DNA of 36,388 nucleotides from Gemmatimonadales bacterium (GTDB taxonomy: Bacteria > Gemmatimonadota > Gemmatimonadetes > Gemmatimonadales > GWC2-71-9): contig JAICUF010000016.1 of assembly GCA_025935995.1 (NCBI GenBank), positions 1-36,388 on the forward strand, read 5' to 3'. Shown here piece after piece: positions 25,227-33,001 of the stretch (within the stretch, counting starts at the first letter, position 1; each line of letters begins with the position of its first letter). The notes under the pieces were generated by a model. That model made no database searches and was not told the DNA's origin. It was given only the letters and a program-made list of their open reading frames with translations. The translations under genes were made by a program, and so were the position numbers.

Positions 25227-27166
25227 CCGCGCCGATCACCGCCGACCCCGAGTCCGTACCGGCCGCGGCCCGGCCCGGAGTACGCGAGCTGCACGACCAG
25301 CTCGAGCGCGTCTGGAACGACGGCCCCGGCCTCCGCGGCTGGCTCATGAGCACCGACCACAAGTCGCTCGGCAAGCGCTACGTGATCACGGCCTTCGTGT
25401 TCTTCCTGCTCGGCGGCGTCGAGGCGGCGATGATCCGGGCCCAGCTCGCGCGGCCGGAGAACGGGCTCATCGGCCCTGATCTCTACAATCAGCTGTTCAC
25501 GATGCACGGCACCACCATGATGTTCCTCTTCGCGGTGCCGGTCATGACCGCGATGAGCCTCTATCTCGTGCCGCTCATGATCGGCTCGCGCGACTTGGCG
25601 TTCCCGCGGCTCAATGCGTACGGGTACTACGTCTATCTGCTCGGCGGGCTCTTCCTCTATACGTCATTCTTCCTCAACGTCGGCCCCGACGCGGGCTGGT
25701 TCGCCTACACCCCGCTCTCCGGCCCTGCTTACGGCGTCGGCAAGCGGGTGGACGTCTGGGCGCAGACCATCACCTTCACCGAGATCGCCGGCATCATCGC
25801 CGCGATCGAGCTCATCGCCACCATCTTCAAGCAGCGGGCGCCCGGCATGTCGCTCAACCGGATGCCGCTCTTCGTCTGGTCCGCGCTGGTCATGGCGTTC
25901 ATGATCCTCTTCGCCATGCCGTGGGTGGCGGTGGACAGCCAGTTCCTCGCCATGGACCGGCTCATCGGCACCCATTTCTTCAATCAGGCCGAGGGGGGCG
26001 ACGCGCTCCTCTGGCAGCACCTGTTCTGGTTCTTCGGCCATCCCGAGGTCTACATCATCTTCATCCCGGCCCTCGGCTTCGTCTCGACGATCATCGCGAC
26101 CTTCACGCGGCGCGAGATCTTCGGCTACCCGGCCATGGTCCTCTCGCTGGTGGCGACGGGCTTCCTGGGCTTCGGTCTGTGGGTGCACCACATGTTCGCC
26201 ACCAACATTCCGCAGATGGGTGAAAGCTTCTTCACCGCGGCGAGCGCGATGATCGCGATACCGACCGGCGTGCAGTTCTTCTGCTGGATCGCCACGATCT
26301 GGGGCGGCCGCCCGCGCTTCGCGACGCCATTCCTCTTCATCCTGGGCTTCTTCGCGGTCTTCATCATCGGCGGGCTCTCGGGGGTGATGATCGCCTCGGT
26401 CCCCTTCGACCTGCAGGTGCACGACACCTTCTTCATCGTGGCGCACCTGCACTACGTCCTCCTGGGCGGCGGCGTCTTCCCCCTCTTCGCCGCGTTCTAC
26501 TACTGGTTCCCCAAGGTCACCGGCCGCATGCTGAGCGAACGGCTCGGGAAGTGGAACTTCGCGCTCTTCTTCATCGGCGTGAACGTCGCCTTCTTCCCGA
26601 TGCACCTCCTCGGCCTCCACGGCATGCCGCGGCGCGTCTACACCTATCTCGCCGGCACCGGCTGGGGCGACCTGAACCTGGTCGCGACCATCGGCGCCGT
26701 CACCATCTTCGTCAGCGTCGTCATCTTCCTCGTGAACGTCGCGCGCAGCCTCGCGAACGGCGAGCTCGCCGGTGCCGACCCGTGGGGCTCGAGCTCCACC
26801 CTCGAGTGGGCCACGAGCTCGCCGCCGCCGTCCTACAATTTTGCACACCTTCCGGTCGTCGAGGGCCGGTATCCACTCTGGAGCCGGCCCATCGAGCCGC
26901 CGGTCGTCACCGGGCTCCGCACCGATGAGCGCGAGCTGCTGATCACGACGCTGCTCGACGCTCGTCCCGATCACCGGCACCGCACCCCCGATCCGACGAT
27001 CTGGCCGCTTCTGGCCGCGCTCGCGACCGGCGTCACCTTCATTGCGCTCATCTTCACGCCGTGGGCCGCCGTGGTCGGCGGGGTCCTCGTCATCGGACCT
27101 CTGGTCGCCTGGGGCTGGTCCAAGCCGAAACCGGGCGACCCTGTCATTCCCGAGGGCGTCACGTGA
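25223..27166 (+). CDS. coxA: Cytochrome c oxidase subunit I with C-terminal extension
   Basis: The 647-residue proton-pumping heme-copper oxidase subunit has twelve core helices. Ligands are visible: heme a H95 (TMHGTTMM) and H410; CuB H273, H322 and H323; heme a3 H408 (VAHLHY). Glu275 and Tyr277 in FGHPEVYI indicate the A1 class with the E-type proton path and the cross-linked Tyr. After the usual end (EWATSSPPPSYNF) there are ~90 more residues with two extra hydrophobic segments, possibly a fused subunit IV-like piece. GTG 25223 overlaps the coxB stop, and the stop overlaps the next GTG. Confidence 0.96.
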   Translation: MTAPITADPESVPAAARPGVRELHDQLERVWNDGPGLRGWLMSTDHKSLGKRYVITAFVFFLLGGVEAAMIRAQLARPENGLIGPDLYNQLFTMHGTTMMFLFAVPVMTAMSLYLVPLMIGSRDLAFPRLNAYGYYVYLLGGLFLYTSFFLNVGPDAGWFAYTPLSGPAYGVGKRVDVWAQTITFTEIAGIIAAIELIATIFKQRAPGMSLNRMPLFVWSALVMAFMILFAMPWVAVDSQFLAMDRLIGTHFFNQAEGGDALLWQHLFWFFGHPEVYIIFIPALGFVSTIIATFTRREIFGYPAMVLSLVATGFLGFGLWVHHMFATNIPQMGESFFTAASAMIAIPTGVQFFCWIATIWGGRPRFATPFLFILGFFAVFIIGGLSGVMIASVPFDLQVHDTFFIVAHLHYVLLGGGVFPLFAAFYYWFPKVTGRMLSERLGKWNFALFFIGVNVAFFPMHLLGLHGMPRRVYTYLAGTGWGDLNLVATIGAVTIFVSVVIFLVNVARSLANGELAGADPWGSSSTLEWATSSPPPSYNFAHLPVVEGRYPLWSRPIEPPVVTGLRTDERELLITTLLDARPDHRHRTPDPTIWPLLAALATGVTFIALIFTPWAAVVGGVLVIGPLVAWGWSKPKPGDPVIPEGVT

Positions 27167-27792
27167 GCGCGCGCGAGTCCGTCCGCGTCGCCGGCGAGGC
27201 GGGATCTATCGACGTGTCCGCCCTGCCCTCCACCACCTTCGGCCACCGTGCCCTGACCTGGTGGGGCACCGTCGGTTTCATGGCCGCGGAGGGCACGACG
27301 CTGATTGTCTGTGCGGTGGCGTACCTGTACGTGCAGCGCAACTTCCAGGTGTGGCCACCGCGCGAAACGCCGCTGCCGTCGCTCACCGCGGCGACGGTCC
27401 AGATCCTCCTCATGGCCGCGAGCGTCCCGGTCATGGTCTGGACCTCGCGCGCCGCCCGCCGATTCGATCTCGCCGGCGTCCGGCGCGGGATGGTGCTCTC
27501 GACCGTCTTCGCGCTCGCCTTCTGCGTCCTGCGCTGGTTCGAGCTGCACGCCCTGAACACGCGCTGGGACTCCAACGCCTACGGCTCGACGGCATGGGCG
27601 ATCGTCTTCGCGCACGCGACGCTGCTGATCGCGCAGTTCTTCGAGAGCGGGGCCATGGCGGCCCTGCTCTTCCTGGGCCCCGTCGAGCCCAAGCACTTCG
27701 CCGATGTGGACGACAGCTGCCTCTACTGGTACTTCATGACCGGTGCGTGGCTCGTGCTGTATCTCCTCGTCTTCATTTCGCCCCGGCTGTAG
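27163..27792 (+). CDS. coxC: Cytochrome c oxidase subunit III
   Basis: The 209-residue membrane protein has about five hydrophobic segments. It carries the subunit III features TVGFMAAEGTTL, with the conserved Glu in the helix, and the C-terminal YWYFMTGAWLVLYLLVFISPRL-like end. It is short for the family (often ~260 in alphaproteobacteria), like the five-helix bacterial forms. It stabilises the oxidase and its proton uptake. GTG 27163 overlaps the coxA stop (GTGA). Sequence conservation is weaker than in subunits I and II, but the operon position supports the call. Confidence 0.85.
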   Translation: MSARESVRVAGEAGSIDVSALPSTTFGHRALTWWGTVGFMAAEGTTLIVCAVAYLYVQRNFQVWPPRETPLPSLTAATVQILLMAASVPVMVWTSRAARRFDLAGVRRGMVLSTVFALAFCVLRWFELHALNTRWDSNAYGSTAWAIVFAHATLLIAQFFESGAMAALLFLGPVEPKHFADVDDSCLYWYFMTGAWLVLYLLVFISPRL

Positions 27793-27800
27793 GAGACGCG

Positions 27801-28187
27801 ATGCCACTCGACGCCGACAGCGACACCAGCATTCCCGACGCCCGGCACATCGCGGCGCAGATGACGGGCGTCCTGGTCCCGCCCATCGCGACACTGGCGG
27901 GCATGCAGGTGGCGTATGGAATCGTGGACACCGCGTGCAGGCACGGCAGCCAGGATCTCACGGGCGTGCACATCGTGCGGCTCGTGACGCTGCTCGTGGT
28001 GCTGGGCGCGGGCGTCGTGGCGTGGCGTGAGTGGCGGTCGGTGGGCGTCGAGCACCCGGGCGACGGCGGCAGCGTCGCGGCACGCACCCGATTCACCGCG
28101 TGGGTCGGCGTGTTCGCCTCCGCCGTATTCAGCCTGGTGGTGATCGCGCAGTGGCTCGCGACCCTCATCCTGGCACCCTGCCAGTGA
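27801..28187 (+). CDS. Small membrane protein of the oxidase cluster, unknown
   Basis: The 128-residue protein has about three hydrophobic segments (near 20-40, 62-75 and 98-124). I recognise no family. Its place between subunit III and CtaG, on the same strand and with a good Shine-Dalgarno (AGGAGA at 27791-27796), suggests an oxidase accessory or subunit IV-like role (inference). The ATG at 27801 follows that site by 4 nt. The stop overlaps the GTG of the CtaG-cytochrome fusion. Confidence 0.75.
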   Translation: MPLDADSDTSIPDARHIAAQMTGVLVPPIATLAGMQVAYGIVDTACRHGSQDLTGVHIVRLVTLLVVLGAGVVAWREWRSVGVEHPGDGGSVAARTRFTAWVGVFASAVFSLVVIAQWLATLILAPCQ

Positions 28188-29389
28188 GCGACGCGGTCAT
28201 CCCCGCCCAGCTCGCGCACGCGTGGAGTGCTGAACCCGCCATCACGGTCCCGCTCGCGCTCGCGGCCGTGCTCTATGCGCGTGGGACGAAGGCGCTCTGG
28301 AAACGGGCCGGTACCGCGCACGGAGTTCGCGTACGCGAGGTCGCGGCCTTCGCCGCGGGATGGCTGGTGCTCGCCCTGGCGCTGCTCTCGCCGCTGCACG
28401 AGATGAGCGAGACGCTCTTTTCGGCGCACATGGTCCAGCACGAGCTCCTGATGGCGGTCGCCGCCCCGCTCATCGTGCTCGGCCGGCCGCTCGTTCCCTT
28501 TCTCTGGAGCATCCCCGCGGCGTGGCGCCGGGGGGTGGCCCGGGCCTTCTCTTCCGGATGGCCGGCCGGTGCGTGGCGGGTGGCATCACGGCCCTCCGTC
28601 GCGTGGCTCGCGTATGCCGTGGCCATCTGGGGCTGGCACGCGCCGCGCCTCTATGATGCCGCGCTGGCGAGTGCGCCACTTCACGCGCTCCAGCACGCGA
28701 CCTTTCTTGGCACCGCGCTCCTCTTCTGGTGGGCGCTGCTGCACAGCGCGCGCCGACGCTACGGCGCGTCGGTCCTCTACCTCTTCACGACCGCCGTCCA
28801 CTCCACCGCGCTCGGCGCCCTGCTCGCGCTGTCATCGCGGCCGCTCTACCCGGCGTATGCATCCACGGCCGCATGGGGGCTTTCACCGCTCGAGGACCAG
28901 CAGCTTGCGGGCCTCATCATGTGGGTACCCGCCTGCCTTGCCTACCTCGTGGCGGCCCTCGCGCTCATGCTCGCCTGGCTCCGCGAGGCCGATCGCCGGG
29001 TGCCGCGGCCGGTCGTCGTGCCCGTCTCGCTGGCGGCGGCGTTCCTCGTGCTCGCGCTCGCGGGCTGCGACCGCGAAGCCGACGAGATCTCCCGCCGCGA
29101 GCTGGTGGACGGCAACGCCGCGCGCGGCCGGGAGATCATTCCCGCCTATGGCTGCAACGCCTGCCACTCGATTCCGGGGGTGCGCGGCACCGATGCGCGC
29201 GTCGGACCGCCGCTCAAGGGAATCGGCAGCCGAAGCTTCATCGCCGGTGTGCTGCCGAATCAGCCCGACAACATGATCCGCTGGATCCGCGATCCGCAGG
29301 CGGTCGACAGCCTGACGGCGATGCCCAATCTCGGCGTGAGCGCGCGCGACGCGCGTGATATCGCCGGCTATCTCTATACGCTCCGCTGA
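28184..29389 (+). CDS. CtaG-type oxidase assembly protein fused to cytochrome c
   Basis: The 401-residue protein combines two modules. Residues ~1-285 are a caa3_CtaG-type multi-helix membrane protein with FSAHMVQHELLMAVAAPLIVLG and WHAPRLYDAAL, the His-bearing motifs of this copper-delivery or assembly family. After a hydrophobic stretch ending in LALAGC (C295), which looks like a lipoprotein signal, a cytochrome c domain begins with C324-NA-C327-H328 and a likely Met ligand in LTAMPNLG. The reading frame is continuous, so the fusion is real or the two were once separate genes. GTG 28184 overlaps the preceding stop. The heme domain suggests electron delivery next to the oxidase (inference). 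Confidence 0.85.
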   Translation: MSDAVIPAQLAHAWSAEPAITVPLALAAVLYARGTKALWKRAGTAHGVRVREVAAFAAGWLVLALALLSPLHEMSETLFSAHMVQHELLMAVAAPLIVLGRPLVPFLWSIPAAWRRGVARAFSSGWPAGAWRVASRPSVAWLAYAVAIWGWHAPRLYDAALASAPLHALQHATFLGTALLFWWALLHSARRRYGASVLYLFTTAVHSTALGALLALSSRPLYPAYASTAAWGLSPLEDQQLAGLIMWVPACLAYLVAALALMLAWLREADRRVPRPVVVPVSLAAAFLVLALAGCDREADEISRRELVDGNAARGREIIPAYGCNACHSIPGVRGTDARVGPPLKGIGSRSFIAGVLPNQPDNMIRWIRDPQAVDSLTAMPNLGVSARDARDIAGYLYTLR

Positions 29390-29390
29390 C

Positions 29391-29807
29391 GTGCGCCGCC
29401 GGACGCTCACCCGCCTGGCCGCCGGCGCGCTCGCACTGGCTGCGTGCGGCGGTCCCACCCCGCAGAAGGCGGCAAAGGCGCGCGACCGCGCTGCCTCCAC
29501 CGCCACCTCCGCCGGCCTCGTGGCGGACGCGTGGGACAGCGGAGCGGCCCCCGGCATCTATGCATCGGACGCTCTTGCCCGGATGGCCGCGAGCTTCGCG
29601 AAGGACAGCGCCGCTCCCGTCTGGTCGGCACTTCCCCGGCCGACCCGTGATCCGGTCCTGCATGAGCTCGGCATCCTTCGCGTGACTGCCGCGGCGCTCG
29701 ACAGCGCCGTCCGTCGCCGCGACCGCTCCACCGTGCAGTCGCTTCGCGGCGCGCTGGCGGATCATGGCCGCGCGCTCACCGCCATCGAGATCGACACCCT
29801 CCCATGA
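29391..29807 (+). CDS. Small lipoprotein of unknown function
   Basis: The 138-residue protein has an Arg-rich start (VRRRTLTRLAAG) and a lipobox (LAACGG), then an Ala/Asp/Arg-rich helical region with no recognisable domain. It is predicted to be a lipid-anchored periplasmic protein. GTG 29391 is one base after the preceding stop and gives a compact signal. An in-frame ATG at 29355 would bury the signal behind twelve residues. The stop overlaps the ATG of the NRAMP gene (ATGA). Role unknown; it may belong to the oxidase or the metal-transport module. Confidence 0.65.
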   Translation: MRRRTLTRLAAGALALAACGGPTPQKAAKARDRAASTATSAGLVADAWDSGAAPGIYASDALARMAASFAKDSAAPVWSALPRPTRDPVLHELGILRVTAAALDSAVRRRDRSTVQSLRGALADHGRALTAIEIDTLP

Positions 29808-31021
29808 AGCGGATGCTCGAGGTCGCGCTTGGCATCGTGACGGGGATCGGCGGCTTTCTCGAGGCCGGCTCCCTCGCGACGGCCGCGCAGGCGGGCTCGG
29901 AGTTCCGCTTCGATCTCATCTGGGCGGTGATCGTCGGGGCCGTCTGTCTTGCCTTTCTCGTCGAGATGGCCGGCCGCCTGTCGGCGATCAGCAAGCACAC
30001 CATTCCCGACGCCCTCCGCGAGCGCTTCGGGATCCGCTTCTTCGTCGTCTCGCTCATCATCATGGAGCTCGTGATGTTTCTGGTGATGGCCACCGAGCTC
30101 GGCGGTGTCGCGATCGCACTCGAGCTCGCGAGCGGCGTGAGCTACCGCTGGTGGGCGCTGCCGGTGGGCTTCCTCGCGTGGATCCTGCTCTGGAAGGGGA
30201 CGTTCGGACTGATCGAGAAGGGCGTGTCGGTCCTCGGGCTCGTCACCCTGGCCTTCGTGGTCGGCGCGATCCACCTCCATCCGCCGATGGCCGACGTCGT
30301 CCGCGGCGCCCTGCCCCGGCCGCCCGCGCACGACCCCGCCCGCTACTGGTTCCTCGCGGTGAGCATCCTCGGCGCCTCCATCAGTCCCTATCTCTTCGCG
30401 TTCTACTCCGCCGGCGCGGTGGAGGACAAATGGGACGTGAGCCATCTCACCATCAATCGCATCACCGCGGGGCTCGGCATGGGTTTCGGCGGGATCGTGG
30501 CGATCGGCGCACTCATCGTGGCCGCGATCGTCTTCCACCCGCTCGACATCCAGGTGGACAGCTTCATGCAGCTGCCGCTGCTGCTCACCGGCGCGTTCGG
30601 GCGGGTGGGTTTCGTGCTCTTCGTCGCCTCGCTCGGGATCGCCTGCTTCGGCGCGGCACAGGAGATCGCCCTCACCGCCGCCTACATGCTGGCCCAGGGT
30701 CTCGGCTGGCGCTGGAGCGAGAACCTCCCGCCGGCCGTGGATGCGCGGTTCAGTCTGAGCTACACCGTCCTCATTCCCCTGGCGGCGATCCCCGCGGCCG
30801 CCGGCGTCGACATCCTCAAGCTCACGAACATCTCGATGGTCCTGAGCGCGGCGTCGCTCCCCGTCATCGTCGCCCCGCTCCTCATTCTCATGAACGACCG
30901 CCGCTACGTGCGCGACTACGGCAACGGCTGGTTCAGCAACACTGTCGTCGCCCTGATCACCGCGCTCGCATTCGTCCTCGCGATCGTGTCCTTCCCGCTC
31001 CTCGTCAAGGGAGGCGGCTGA
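29804..31021 (+). CDS. NRAMP-family divalent metal transporter, atypical metal site
   Basis: The 405-residue inner-membrane protein has about eleven helices and the NRAMP fold landmarks. In helix 1, where classical members have DPGN, this protein reads E20-A21-G22-S23 (GGFLEAGSLATAAQAG). In helix 6 the usual MPH is S194-P195-Y196 (GASISPYLFAF). The metal-binding Asp, Asn and Met are therefore all replaced. This departs from Mn/Fe transporters and points to a different ion or to another subgroup; the cargo is unknown. ATG 29804 overlaps the lipoprotein stop, and its stop overlaps the next start (TGATG). Confidence 0.8.
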   Translation: MKRMLEVALGIVTGIGGFLEAGSLATAAQAGSEFRFDLIWAVIVGAVCLAFLVEMAGRLSAISKHTIPDALRERFGIRFFVVSLIIMELVMFLVMATELGGVAIALELASGVSYRWWALPVGFLAWILLWKGTFGLIEKGVSVLGLVTLAFVVGAIHLHPPMADVVRGALPRPPAHDPARYWFLAVSILGASISPYLFAFYSAGAVEDKWDVSHLTINRITAGLGMGFGGIVAIGALIVAAIVFHPLDIQVDSFMQLPLLLTGAFGRVGFVLFVASLGIACFGAAQEIALTAAYMLAQGLGWRWSENLPPAVDARFSLSYTVLIPLAAIPAAAGVDILKLTNISMVLSAASLPVIVAPLLILMNDRRYVRDYGNGWFSNTVVALITALAFVLAIVSFPLLVKGGG

Positions 31022-31383
31022 TGCTCCTCGTGCTCGACGTGCTCGACAAGCAGCTGACCGACCGCCACGGCGTCCGCATGGGCAAGGCCGACGGCCTCGT
31101 CATGCTGCAGGAGGGCGACGCCCCGCCGCGCGTGGTCTGCATCGAGGTCGGCTCGCTCACGCTCGCGAGGCGGCTGGGGCGGCACGTCGGCCGCTGGGCC
31201 GCCCGGCTCGCGCGGCGATGGGGCGGTGATCGCACCCAGTCGTACCGCATTCCGTGGACGCTCGTTCGCGGGATTACGCTGGAGATCGCGGTGGATGTGG
31301 ACGCGGAGGAGACCCGGGTCAACGTGGTGGAGGACTGGCTCCGCATCCATGTGGTGGCGCACATCCCCGGCGGCAGGCTGTGA
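31021..31383 (+). CDS. Small PRC-barrel-like protein (NRAMP-linked)
   Basis: The 120-residue cytosolic protein has a beta-rich pattern (LLVLDVLDKQLTDRHGVRMGKADGLVM) recalling PRC-barrel domains, which fold as six-stranded barrels. The assignment is by pattern only. A positively charged loop (ARRLGRHVGRWAARLARRW) lies in the middle. It shares one base with the NRAMP stop (TGATG) and is followed by a related small gene. Family neighbours suggest a regulatory partner for the transporter, which is inference. Confidence 0.6.
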   Translation: MLLVLDVLDKQLTDRHGVRMGKADGLVMLQEGDAPPRVVCIEVGSLTLARRLGRHVGRWAARLARRWGGDRTQSYRIPWTLVRGITLEIAVDVDAEETRVNVVEDWLRIHVVAHIPGGRL

Positions 31384-31667
31384 GTACCCGCGAGGTGCAC
31401 CTCGAGCTGCTGCTGGGCTGCCTCGTGCGTGACAGCGAGGGCCGGCCCGTAGGGCGCATCGAGGAGATCGAGGCCGACCGCGTGGATCTGGTCTGTCTCG
31501 TGAAGGAGTTCCATCTGGGACCACACGCGCTGGGCGAGCGCCTGGCGGTGCCGCTGCTGCGCGCCCTCGGGCGGCGCCGTCAGCCGGTGCGCGTGCCGTG
31601 GGACCTGCTCGACTGGTCCGACCCCGCCCATCCCCGCCTGACCTGCCCGCGGGACCGGATCCGCTAG
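31380..31667 (+). CDS. Small PRC-barrel-like protein
   Basis: The 95-residue cytosolic protein contains LLGCLVRDSEGRPVGRIEEIEAD, a good PRC-barrel-type signature (strand, turn with RPVG, strand). A second half has RVPWDLLDWSDPAHPRL. It follows the previous PRC-like gene with a GTGA overlap, so the two may form one heteromeric barrel or a split protein. GTG 31380 is the only start compatible with that overlap. It ends 4 bp from the convergent mnmE gene. Its role with the NRAMP protein is inference. Confidence 0.65.
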   Translation: MSTREVHLELLLGCLVRDSEGRPVGRIEEIEADRVDLVCLVKEFHLGPHALGERLAVPLLRALGRRRQPVRVPWDLLDWSDPAHPRLTCPRDRIR

Positions 31668-31671
31668 CGGC

Positions 31672-32991
31672 TCACTTCCCCACGCAGAACGAGGCGAAGA
31701 CGCGGCCGAGCACCTCGTCCACGTCGATCGTCCCGACCATCTCGTCGAGCGCGGATGCCGCTTCCCGCACATGGTGCGCGGCGAGCACCGCCTCGCCGCC
31801 GGGCGCCAGATGCGGCACGGCCGCTTCCAGCGCGTCGCGCGCACGCGCGAGCGCGGTCCGATGCCGCTCCCGGCTGATCCCCGGCTCGAGGTCGGCGAGC
31901 GCGGCGCGGCTGCCGAACAGCTCGGCCGCGATTCGCGTGCGCAGCGTGTCGAGGCCCGCACCGGTCTCCGCGGAGACGGCGTCGGCACCCGCGCCGTGCA
32001 GGTCGGACTTGGTGCGAGCCACGAGACCCGCTCTGCCGCGGAGCACGTCCGCTTCGTCCTCCCCGACCGGCCGATGGCCCTCGACGCAGAGCAGTACCAG
32101 ATCCGCGGCCGCCAGCCAGCGCCGACTCACGCCGACGCCGAGGCGGTCGATCGGATCCGCCGAATCCCAGAGTCCGGCGGTGTCGACCAGGCGCACGGGC
32201 CACCCCATCACGTCGGTCGGCGCCTCGATCGCATCGCGCGTCGTGCCGGCGACCTCCGTCACCAGCGCGCGCTCGCTGCCCAGCAGTGCGTTGAAGAGCG
32301 ACGACTTCCCCGCGTTGGGCCGGCCGGCCAGCACGACGAGGGCGCCTTCGCGGAGCCGTTCGCCCGCGGGCGCGGTCGCCAGGAGATGCTCGATCCGCTC
32401 GCGCACCGATCCCGTTTCCGCGGCAATGCGCTCGAGCGGGACGGGGCCATCGTCCTCGCCGGGAAAATCGATCTCGTAGCCGAGCAGCGCCTGCAGATCG
32501 ATGAGCGCCGATCGCAGCTGGGCCAGCCGGCGGGAGAGGCCACCTTCGAGCTGTGCCAGCGCGGCCCTCGCCTGCGCCGGCGCCGTCGCGTCGATCAGAT
32601 CGCCCACCGCCTCGGCCTGGAGCAGATCGAGCTTGCCGTTGAGCACGGCTCGGCGGGTGAATTCGCCCGGGGCCGCGGCGCGGGCGCCCGCCGCCTCGAG
32701 CGCGGCCACCAGCCGGGCCGGCACGGCGAGGCCGCCGTGGCACGACAGCTCCACGAGGTCGTCGCCCGTATAGCTCGCCGGCGCGGGAAAGACGGTGTAG
32801 AGCCCGCGGTCGATGGATGTGCCGTCGGCCGCGCGGAAGGTGGCGAGGGTGGCCCTGCGGGGTGGATCGGGACGGAAGCCGGCAATGACGCGGCGCGCCA
32901 CCGCAAAGGCCCCCTCACCGCTCACCCGGACGACCGCGAGCGCGGAACGGCCGGGCGGTGTCGCGAGCGCGACGATCGGGTCGGCGAGCAC
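31672..32991 (-). CDS. mnmE: tRNA modification GTPase MnmE
   Basis: The 439-residue cytosolic protein works with MnmG to install the cmnm5 group on wobble uridine. The N-terminal DPIVALATPPGRSALAVVRVSG binds folate. The helical middle region holds the GTPase domain, with G1 GRPNAGKSS, G2-region GTTRDAIE, G3 DTAGLWDSADPIDRLG and the G4-like TKSD in place of the usual NKxD. The C-terminus ends with the required FCVGK. ATG 32991 gives the standard start. It lies 10 nt after the yidC stop, the last gene of the rpmH operon shown. mnmG is not in the window. Confidence 0.96.
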   Translation of the reverse strand: MLADPIVALATPPGRSALAVVRVSGEGAFAVARRVIAGFRPDPPRRATLATFRAADGTSIDRGLYTVFPAPASYTGDDLVELSCHGGLAVPARLVAALEAAGARAAAPGEFTRRAVLNGKLDLLQAEAVGDLIDATAPAQARAALAQLEGGLSRRLAQLRSALIDLQALLGYEIDFPGEDDGPVPLERIAAETGSVRERIEHLLATAPAGERLREGALVVLAGRPNAGKSSLFNALLGSERALVTEVAGTTRDAIEAPTDVMGWPVRLVDTAGLWDSADPIDRLGVGVSRRWLAAADLVLLCVEGHRPVGEDEADVLRGRAGLVARTKSDLHGAGADAVSAETGAGLDTLRTRIAAELFGSRAALADLEPGISRERHRTALARARDALEAAVPHLAPGGEAVLAAHHVREAASALDEMVGTIDVDEVLGRVFASFCVGK

Positions 32992-33001
32992 CGCGCCGGC
33001 G

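Noticed and set aside
25664-26980. 438-codon open frame on the minus strand inside coxA
   Set aside because: The sense frame is an unmistakable oxidase subunit I with all heme and copper ligands. The antisense product is Glu/Asp/Arg-rich shadow.
31661-31670. Palindrome CCGCTAGCGG at the junction of the PRC-like gene and mnmE
   Set aside because: It has no loop and no T-tract. It spans the PRC-like gene's stop and may be coincidental.
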